5,173 bases of DNA from positions 1 to 5,173 of the forward strand of contig QIGM01000443.1 in assembly GCA_003230795.1 (NCBI GenBank). Reading direction: 5' to 3'. Source of the stretch: a bacterium (GTDB taxonomy: Bacteria; Bdellovibrionota_C; UBA2361; SZUA-149). This document shows, one piece after another, positions 1 to 5,173 of this stretch (the stretch's first letter is position 1; each line of letters starts with the position of its first letter). Position numbers and translations under genes: made by a program. The notes below the pieces were generated by a model. It was not told the origin of the DNA. It saw only the letters and a list, made by a program, of their open reading frames with translations, and made no database searches.

Positions 1-1289
1 ACAAGATGTTGCAGAGAATCTACGGCACGGCGTTTCTTTCTAAAGAAGATCTTGATCAACACCTTTGGCAGTTAGAGGAAGCGAAGAAACGCGATCATCG
101 GCGTCTCGGAAAGGAGCTTGATCTCTTCAGCTCGCAACCAGATACCGTCGGCGGAGGACTAATCCTTTGGCATCCCAAGGGTGGTCTTGTGCGGCACCTC
201 ATTGAGGAGCACTGCAAGAATAGGCATTTAGAAGGCGGCTATGATTTCGTATACACACCGCATATCGGGAAAGCCGAGCTCTGGGACACGAGTGGGCACT
301 TAGAGTTCTATAAAGACGGCATGTATGCGCCTATCGATATTGAGGGACAAGAATACTACCTCAAGCCGATGAACTGCCCGTTTCATACGCAGATCTTCTC
401 TAGTTCGAAGCGCTCTTACCGAGACCTACCGCTTCGATTTGCTGAATGGGGGACGGTGTATCGTTTCGAACGAAGCGGGACACTTCATGGTTTAACGAGA
501 GTGCGTGGTTTCACTCAGGATGATGCGCATCTGTTTTGCCGTCCTGATCAGGTGCCGGAAGAGATCGATCGCGTGCTAAAGTTTAGCTTAGACATACTGC
601 GAGATTTTGGCTTTGAGAACTTCAAGCTTTTTCTCAGTACTCGTCCTGAAAAGCGGGTTGGCTTGGAAGAGGACTGGGACGCTTCTGAAACAGCGCTTCG
701 GGAAGCACTTGAGCGAAGTGGGATAGAGTTTGAAGTTAATGAAGCAGATGGTGCCTTCTATGGGCCGAAGATTGATATCTACGTCAATGACGCGCTTGGG
801 CGTGGTTGGCAGTTGAGCACAATTCAGTTCGACTTTAATCTTCCGGAGCGTTTTGATCTGACCTACATCGGTGAAGACGGTAATCCGCACCGACCGTACA
901 TGATTCACCGCGCCTTGCTTGGTTCTATGGAACGCTTTTTTGGTGTTCTGACAGAACATTTTGGTGGAGCGTTTCCGACTTGGCTTGCGCCAGTGCAAGT
1001 AAGTGTTCTGCCGATTTCTGAGAAGCACGAGGAGTATACCAACGAGCTTGTTGAGCAAATACGCGCAGCCGGTCTTCGGGTAGAAACTGATGTGAGTAGT
1101 AATACTTTGAATTACCGAATTCGTTCGGCGCAGAAAATGAAGATCCCCTTTATGCTGATTGCGGGTGATAAAGAGGTTGAAGGAAAAACAGTTTCCGTTC
1201 GTATGCGTTCTGGAGATAACGCAGGCGTAAAATCTCTCGAAGAAGCTATCGAGCTGATTCGAGAGAAAATTAATACCAAAAGCGATTAA
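1..1289 (+). CDS. thrS: Threonyl-tRNA synthetase, C-terminal part (5' end outside window)
   Basis: Cytoplasmic class II aminoacyl-tRNA synthetase that activates threonine with ATP and charges tRNA-Thr. The first complete codon is AAG at 3-5, giving K-MLQRIYGTAF, which matches the internal segment linking the editing region to the catalytic core in bacterial ThrRS. The ATG at 6 is therefore not the start, and about 220 residues (TGS and editing domains) should lie upstream. Counting that Met as 1, class II motif 1 is near 55-90, motif 2 near 146-178 (GTVYRFERSG, then RVRGFTQDDAH) and motif 3 near 297-328 (RPYMIHRALLGSMERFFG). The three zinc ligands that select threonine are present as C124 (MNCPFH), H175 and H301. 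The anticodon-binding domain fills about 329-427 (WLAPVQVSVLPIS to the C-terminus) and is complete. The visible 427 residues plus the missing part fit the usual length of about 640. No truncation or frameshift is seen. maeB follows after 42 bases; the usual infC-rpmI-rplT neighbours are absent. Confidence 0.97.
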   Translation, partial: KMLQRIYGTAFLSKEDLDQHLWQLEEAKKRDHRRLGKELDLFSSQPDTVGGGLILWHPKGGLVRHLIEEHCKNRHLEGGYDFVYTPHIGKAELWDTSGHLEFYKDGMYAPIDIEGQEYYLKPMNCPFHTQIFSSSKRSYRDLPLRFAEWGTVYRFERSGTLHGLTRVRGFTQDDAHLFCRPDQVPEEIDRVLKFSLDILRDFGFENFKLFLSTRPEKRVGLEEDWDASETALREALERSGIEFEVNEADGAFYGPKIDIYVNDALGRGWQLSTIQFDFNLPERFDLTYIGEDGNPHRPYMIHRALLGSMERFFGVLTEHFGGAFPTWLAPVQVSVLPISEKHEEYTNELVEQIRAAGLRVETDVSSNTLNYRIRSAQKMKIPFMLIAGDKEVEGKTVSVRMRSGDNAGVKSLEEAIELIREKINTKSD

Positions 1290-1317
1290 TCCGTTCCTGA
1301 ACAACGGCTACTCGCGC

Positions 1318-1324
1318 AGGAGGT
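1318..1324 (+). promoter_or_regulatory. Shine-Dalgarno for the upstream maeB start
   Basis: AGGAGGT lies 7 bases before the ATG at 1332, in the 42-base gap after thrS. It is a near-perfect anti-16S match with ideal spacing and supports translation from 1332, giving the 787-aa form. I see no convincing -35/-10 promoter in the gap, so this site probably serves a message that reads through from thrS. Confidence 0.75.
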
Positions 1325-1331
1325 AGGCGAC

Positions 1332-3695
1332 ATGGCAAGTAAGAAGCAAGGCTCAAATGCGGCTCGAAAACTCACGCCTACCGAAGAAGATCACAAACAC
1401 GACGAAGAAGGAGACCTCATGTCAGAAAAGACCCCAGCCCTGCGATATCATCGATATCCGACTCCGGGAAAGGTAGCGATAGTTCCGACTAAGCCTTGCG
1501 AGAGTTCGAGAGATCTCGCTCTAGCTTACAGTCCTGGTGTCGCAGAGCCGTGTTTGGCGATTGCTGAGGATCCAGAACGTGTCTACGACTATACCGCCAA
1601 GGGCAACCTGGTCGCGGTGATAACTAACGGCACGGCGGTCCTGGGATTAGGAAACATTGGTCCCGAAGCTTCAAAGCCAGTGATGGAAGGCAAGGGGGTT
1701 CTTTTTAAGGTCTTTGCCGATATCGATGTCTTTGACCTCGAACTGAATTGCGATTCTATGGAACATTTTATTGAAACAGTCGCTGCGCTCGGACCAACGT
1801 TTGGAGGTATCAACCTCGAAGACATTAAAGCGCCTGAGTGCTTTGTGATTGAAGAGAAACTCCAGCAGCGCATGGATATTCCCGTCTTCCATGACGATCA
1901 ACACGGTACGGCGATTATCGCATGTGCCGCGATTCTCAATGCCTTAGAGATTATCGGAAAAGAAATATCCGAGATTCGTTTGGTGGTGAGCGGAGCGGGT
2001 GCTGCAGCGATGGCTTGCGCTGATCTTTTGTTTAGCTTTGGCTTTACACGAGAGAATCTGCTGATGGTCGACTCCAAGGGAGTTATTTACAAAGGCCGAG
2101 AAGAGGGAATGAATCCTTTTAAAGAAGCCTTCGCAACCGATACCGACGCTCGCACTCTTGCCGATGCGATGAAAGGTGCAGACGCCTTCTTTGGGCTGTC
2201 TGCAAAAGATGTGCTTAAGCCTGAGATGCTCCTTTCCATGGCTGACTCGCCAATCGTTTTGGCGATGGCTAATCCAGATCCTGAAATTGACTACAACCTC
2301 GCAAAGCAAACGCGAAGCGATGTCATTATGGGAACAGGACGCAGTGACTTTCCCAACCAGGTGAATAATGTGCTTGGCTTTCCCTTCATCTTCCGCGGAG
2401 CACTCGATGTGCGCGCAAAGGGTATTAACGACGAGATGAAGAAAGCAGCGGTGCGGGCAATAGCGGCACTAGCGAAAGAACCAGTTCCTGATTCAGTGAA
2501 AGCAGCATACGGGAACGACGAATTTAGCTTCGGTCCTGATTACCTAATTCCAAAACCCTTTGACCCACGAGTGCTTACCTATGTGGCTCCAGCAGTTGCG
2601 AAATCGGCGATGGAATGTGGGCTGGCGCGTCAGGAAATTGATATCGAAGAGTATACCTTGAGGCTGAAGGCTAAGCAGAACCGAGGACGAGTAATTCTCC
2701 GCGGCTACTACGGCCTGGCCAAGCGTTCAGCGAAAAAACGTGTTGCTTTTCCAGAGGGTACAAATGCCAAGGTATTAACGGCAGCGCGAATGGCTCTCGA
2801 TGAGGGTATCGCTGCACCTGTGTTAGTTGGGAATGGCGCAAAGATTATTGAGGCGGCTGCCGCGCTCGAGATTGACCTCAAAGGAATTGAGATTGTCGAT
2901 CCTGCTAGCGATACTCGATATGAATCTTTTGCGGATGACCTCTATCAACGCCGAAACCGAAAAGGTGTGACGAGAACCGAAGCGATACGCACGATGAAAG
3001 ATCCTCATATCTTCGCCAACATGCTTCTTGCCAGTCAGCAGGTTGAGGGAGTGATCTGCGGAGTTGAGCAATATTATCCAGAGCTGGTGAAGCCGATTTT
3101 TGAGATCGTTGGTCTTCGAGAAGGCTATTCGGATTCTGCGGGAATGTACATCGTAGATGTGCAGGACCGAACTTTGTTCTTCGCTGATACCTCAATTAAC
3201 CCGGATATGAATGCCGAACGCTTAGCAAATATCGCAATGATGACCGCTGAATTTGCAAGTAGCATGGATATCACACCGCGAGTTGCGATGTTGTCCTTTT
3301 CTAACTTCGGCAGTGTGAAGCATCCGAATTCGCGTATGGTGCGCGATGCGACTGAAATAGTGCGCAAGGCTATGCCTGAGCTTGAGATTGACGGAGAGAT
3401 GCAAGCGGATGCTGCGGTAGTGCCAGAGATTCTAACGGAGAACTATCCGTTCTGTGCCTTAAGCGGTGCGGCCAATGTCTTGGTGTTCCCTGATATGCAG
3501 GCGGGCAATATCTCTTACAAGCTGCTTCAGCGATTGGGGAATGCACGAGTGGTTGGCCCAATCATCCTTGGCCTAAACGCTCCGGCATATGTAATGCAGC
3601 GACATGCCTCGGTGGATGAAATATTCAACATGACAACGGTTGCCGTTGCGCAAGCATCCATTAACTCACGTGAACGTCTCAGGGCGGTTGGTTAG
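1332..3695 (+). CDS. maeB: NAD(P)-dependent malic enzyme, MaeB type, with C-terminal phosphotransacetylase-like domain
   Basis: Cytoplasmic enzyme that oxidatively decarboxylates malate to pyruvate and CO2, reducing NAD(P)+, and so links the TCA cycle to pyruvate and NADPH supply. Residues about 30-435 form the malic enzyme part. [13 protein letters not shown] carries the probable catalytic Tyr66, and KPVMEGKG the probable catalytic Lys121. [11 protein letters not shown] (E163, D164) and FHDDQHGT (D189) supply the metal ligands. [14 protein letters not shown] (220-233) is the nucleotide-binding loop. Residues about 468-787 form a phosphotransacetylase-like domain ([43 protein letters not shown]). 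In E. coli MaeB this domain is regulatory and senses acetyl-CoA rather than catalysing. The active-site Ser of true Pta appears here as Q756, which agrees with a regulatory role. The ATG at 1332 has the stronger ribosome site, but an in-frame ATG at 1419 gives 758 aa, almost exactly the E. coli length (759). Cofactor preference (NAD or NADP) cannot be settled by eye. The last codons lie in a 14-base tandem duplication. Confidence 0.96.
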   Translation: MASKKQGSNAARKLTPTEEDHKHDEEGDLMSEKTPALRYHRYPTPGKVAIVPTKPCESSRDLALAYSPGVAEPCLAIAEDPERVYDYTAKGNLVAVITNGTAVLGLGNIGPEASKPVMEGKGVLFKVFADIDVFDLELNCDSMEHFIETVAALGPTFGGINLEDIKAPECFVIEEKLQQRMDIPVFHDDQHGTAIIACAAILNALEIIGKEISEIRLVVSGAGAAAMACADLLFSFGFTRENLLMVDSKGVIYKGREEGMNPFKEAFATDTDARTLADAMKGADAFFGLSAKDVLKPEMLLSMADSPIVLAMANPDPEIDYNLAKQTRSDVIMGTGRSDFPNQVNNVLGFPFIFRGALDVRAKGINDEMKKAAVRAIAALAKEPVPDSVKAAYGNDEFSFGPDYLIPKPFDPRVLTYVAPAVAKSAMECGLARQEIDIEEYTLRLKAKQNRGRVILRGYYGLAKRSAKKRVAFPEGTNAKVLTAARMALDEGIAAPVLVGNGAKIIEAAAALEIDLKGIEIVDPASDTRYESFADDLYQRRNRKGVTRTEAIRTMKDPHIFANMLLASQQVEGVICGVEQYYPELVKPIFEIVGLREGYSDSAGMYIVDVQDRTLFFADTSINPDMNAERLANIAMMTAEFASSMDITPRVAMLSFSNFGSVKHPNSRMVRDATEIVRKAMPELEIDGEMQADAAVVPEILTENYPFCALSGAANVLVFPDMQAGNISYKLLQRLGNARVVGPIILGLNAPAYVMQRHASVDEIFNMTTVAVAQASINSRERLRAVG
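1408..1421 (+). promoter_or_regulatory. Internal Shine-Dalgarno and alternative maeB start codon
   Basis: AAGGAG at 1408-1413 stands 5 bases before an in-frame ATG at 1419-1421 ([18 protein letters not shown]). Recognisable MaeB homology begins just after this Met, at the motif equivalent to FHEFPVPGK in the E. coli enzyme. The 29 residues before it ([10 protein letters not shown] and on) are charged, low in complexity and not part of the family fold. Either this is the main start, or both starts are used and give two isoforms. Confidence 0.55.
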
Positions 3696-3709
3696 GGGCG
3701 GTTGGTTAG
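3682..3709 (+). repeat. Exact 14-base tandem duplication across the maeB stop codon
   Basis: GGGCGGTTGGTTAG occurs at 3682-3695 and again directly at 3696-3709 with no mismatch and no spacer. The first copy ends with the maeB TAG stop (3693-3695), so the protein end (RAVG) is unaffected. The second copy fills most of the 20-base gap to the convergent gene, which ends at 3716. The second copy also supplies the left arm of the terminator at 3698-3752, and the first copy could in principle supply an alternative left arm. Confidence 0.9.
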
Positions 3710-3752
3710 CTGCCGCTATTTGATCAAATTAACCGAGCGAACCGCTTTTTTT
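3698..3752 (+). terminator. Probable intrinsic terminator of maeB
   Basis: GCGGTT (3698-3703) pairs with AACCGC (3740-3745), and GGTTA (3704-3708) pairs with TAACC (3730-3734). A five-base bulge, GAGCG (3735-3739), interrupts the right side. Seven T follow at once (3746-3752). The 21-base loop contains the perfect palindrome ATTTGATCAAAT (3718-3729). The stem is imperfect and the loop long, so strength is uncertain, but the stem end directly abutting the T-run is typical. It works only in the + direction, since no T-run follows on the other strand. The right arm and T-run lie within the last codons of the - strand gene. Confidence 0.65.
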
Positions 3753-5173
3753 ATCACCGGCGAGCTTACCCTGTTCTTTTTGAAAAAGGAGAAGGGGTAG
3801 ACGCCGACGCGGCCGTTTGATCCGACAAGCCAGATACGTTTCGCTCTATCGTGTGCGACCACTGCAATGCGGTCGTAGAATAGCCCATGAGTTTTGTCTG
3901 TGCGGTGGAAACTCTCTCCGTCAAACCAGCTCACTCCATTGCCGTAATACTGATGCCCAAGCCAGATGCGTTTATTTCGGTCTTGTGAAATCGATTTTAC
4001 GAAAAACGTTTTGAGGCCCTGCTTTGGTCCGTAGCTTGTGGTGTTGCCGTCTGGGTCGATGATAGAGAAGCCACCATGCGTTCCGACGAGTAAATCCTTC
4101 TCACGGTTAAATGACATAGAGTGTGTGCTGATTTGAATCAAACCGTTGCGCGGATCGAAGTGGAACCAACCATCGTCGGTGAAAAGATGCAAATTGGCGC
4201 TATGGTAGAGCTTCTTGTCTTGATCGAAGCTTGGAACGGTGCCTACCCAAATCCTACCCTGAGAGTCTTCGAGTATTGAGCTAACTCTGTTATTTGCGAG
4301 TCCCTCATTGGCCCCGTATCGAAAAAACTTTGATTCAGCATCAATGCGAAAAACGCCGCGATTCTCAGTGCCAAACCAAAGCCGGTTTTTGCTATCGAGT
4401 AAGACTACTGTTGCTTTATCCGCGGGGAGGCCTTCGGGGATTATTAGCTGCTGTCGAGTTTTCGCAAGGTAGACAGTGGCATTCCAGCCTTTCATCGTAA
4501 CGACGGTGCCGTCTTTTCTTCTGTAGCCAACTCCCCTGGGACATTGCTGCACACCTCGCATGAAGACAACACCGCGCCCATCAAGAGACTCTACAGCAAT
4601 ATCATCCGATACGCTTACGCCAGGAATGATAGTATCGGCTGCCTCACAGGCGTCGGCAAAAACTTGAGGTTGAAAGCCTTGGGTATCGATGTCGCTATGT
4701 GATTCCAACCAATCCTGGGCTTCTTTGCGACTGGCAACAAACACGCCTTTGCCTTCAAATCCTATCCAAAGCCTATCGAATTTATCGATATGAATAGCGG
4801 AGACATTATCGGTGAAGCCCAGCTCCGAATCAGCGTGGTAGAAATCCTCTCCGTTCCAAAAACGCAGGCCGCCATTGCGAGTGCCGATCCAATACCCTTC
4901 ATCTTTCGCATTTCGCTTAATCGAAGTGACTCGCAAGCCTTGAAGCAGCCTATCCTCAACTACTCCTGACTTAGATACTCGTGCGAGGCCATCGCTGGTA
5001 CCGAGAAGAAAGGAGGAGTCCTTAGTCTCGAGGATAGAGTAGACGCCTTGATCTTTCTTGCTTGGTTTCCAAATACGTTTCCAGCTCTCCGCCCCGTCGT
5101 CACTAAGGCTGCGCTGCCAGAGGCCGCTTCTGCCGCCGAGATAGAGTGAACCATCGTCTGATTTGAGAGTTGT
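3716..5173 (-). CDS. Regulator-type beta-propeller repeat protein, C-terminal part (5' end outside window)
   Basis: The specific function is unknown. The protein is built from repeats like the two-component regulator propeller (Reg_prop): a V-x-S-I-x-x-D-x-x-x-R-x-W-x-G-T core, often followed by a G-V/L-x-x-x-D strand. Numbering the codon at 5173-5171 as residue 1 (485 residues visible), core motifs fall near 11, 56, 95 (YWIGT), 136 (LWIGF), 204 (degenerate), 266 (LWFGT), 309 (RIWVGT), 362 (LLVGT), 404 (RIWLGH) and 448 (RIWLVG), mostly 39-53 residues apart. The TTG at 4936-4934 can pass for a start, but the frame is open upstream to the edge, the 79 extra residues add two more blades (SLYLGG, SFLLGT), and the first ATG codon is residue 205. 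The start is therefore beyond the window. In known proteins such propellers are usually periplasmic sensors joined to Y_Y_Y, kinase or GGDEF modules. Here only about 30 basic residues follow the last blade before the TAG at 3716, so no effector is attached C-terminally. Any signal peptide or N-terminal domain would be off-window. Confidence 0.85.
   Translation of the reverse strand, partial: TTLKSDDGSLYLGGRSGLWQRSLSDDGAESWKRIWKPSKKDQGVYSILETKDSSFLLGTSDGLARVSKSGVVEDRLLQGLRVTSIKRNAKDEGYWIGTRNGGLRFWNGEDFYHADSELGFTDNVSAIHIDKFDRLWIGFEGKGVFVASRKEAQDWLESHSDIDTQGFQPQVFADACEAADTIIPGVSVSDDIAVESLDGRGVVFMRGVQQCPRGVGYRRKDGTVVTMKGWNATVYLAKTRQQLIIPEGLPADKATVVLLDSKNRLWFGTENRGVFRIDAESKFFRYGANEGLANNRVSSILEDSQGRIWVGTVPSFDQDKKLYHSANLHLFTDDGWFHFDPRNGLIQISTHSMSFNREKDLLVGTHGGFSIIDPDGNTTSYGPKQGLKTFFVKSISQDRNKRIWLGHQYYGNGVSWFDGESFHRTDKTHGLFYDRIAVVAHDRAKRIWLVGSNGRVGVYPFSFFKKNRVSSPVIKKAVRSVNLIK

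Noticed and set aside
588..1304. Long open frame on the - strand opposite thrS (238 codons)
   Set aside because: It lies wholly antisense to strongly conserved thrS codons, and its translation shows no domain or repeat I recognise. It is a shadow of the real gene.
1291..1307. Small inverted repeat CCGTT/AACGG with a 7-base loop just after the thrS stop
   Set aside because: The stem is only five base pairs and no T-run follows, so it does not support a terminator or attenuator.
3718..3729. 12-base perfect palindrome ATTTGATCAAAT as a possible operator
   Set aside because: It sits at the meeting point of two gene ends inside the terminator loop, with no promoter nearby, so an operator role is not supported.
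3776..3788. Inverted repeat CTTTTTGAAAAAG near the 3' end of the propeller gene
   Set aside because: It encodes the FSFFKKN segment and arises from adjacent Phe and Lys codons. The spacer is a single base, so it cannot form a useful hairpin.
4960..5154. Separate 64-codon frame on the - strand at the right edge
   Set aside because: The neighbouring frame over the same bases encodes in-register propeller blades continuous with the gene ending at 3716, so this frame is a shadow.
1..5173. CRISPR arrays, tRNA or rRNA genes, insertion sequences, phage or defence genes
   Set aside because: I looked on both strands and saw no spaced repeats, tRNA-like cloverleaf, transposase or terminal inverted repeats. 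Nearly all of the window is accounted for by the three genes.

Overview
The window holds three genes: two that are clearly identifiable and co-directional on the + strand, and one convergent gene on the - strand. Two of the three run off the window edges. Coding density is nearly complete, with gaps of only 42 and 20 bases, no introns and good Shine-Dalgarno sequences, so this is bacterial DNA. The MaeB-type malic enzyme fused to a phosphotransacetylase-like domain, and a regulator-type beta-propeller of the kind usually exported, suggest a Gram-negative bacterium. I cannot place it more precisely from the sequence.

Layout: bases 1-1289 encode the C-terminal two thirds of threonyl-tRNA synthetase (thrS), cut by the left edge. 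After 42 bases comes a complete MaeB-type malic enzyme (1332-3695, 787 aa, or 758 aa from an in-frame second start at 1419). Each of the two starts has its own Shine-Dalgarno sequence. At the maeB stop codon lies an exact 14-base tandem duplication (3682-3709). Its second copy forms the left arm of a probable intrinsic terminator ending in a run of seven T (3698-3752). The right arm and T-run of this terminator lie inside the last codons of the convergent gene.

Bases 3716-5173 on the - strand encode a protein made of regulator-propeller-type repeats. The frame stays open to the right edge with no stop and no ATG in its first 204 visible codons, so the real start lies beyond base 5173. About ten blades are visible. 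The protein ends about 30 residues after the last blade, without the Y_Y_Y, kinase or GGDEF modules usually attached to such propellers.

thrS and maeB could share a transcript (close spacing, same strand, no terminator seen between them), but their functions, tRNA charging and malate decarboxylation, are not linked in any known pathway. The propeller gene belongs to a separate, convergent transcription unit. Nothing here amounts to a clear new system. The points most worth a second look are the maeB 3' end (duplication plus embedded terminator), the dual maeB start, and the effector-less propeller with its single cysteine pair.
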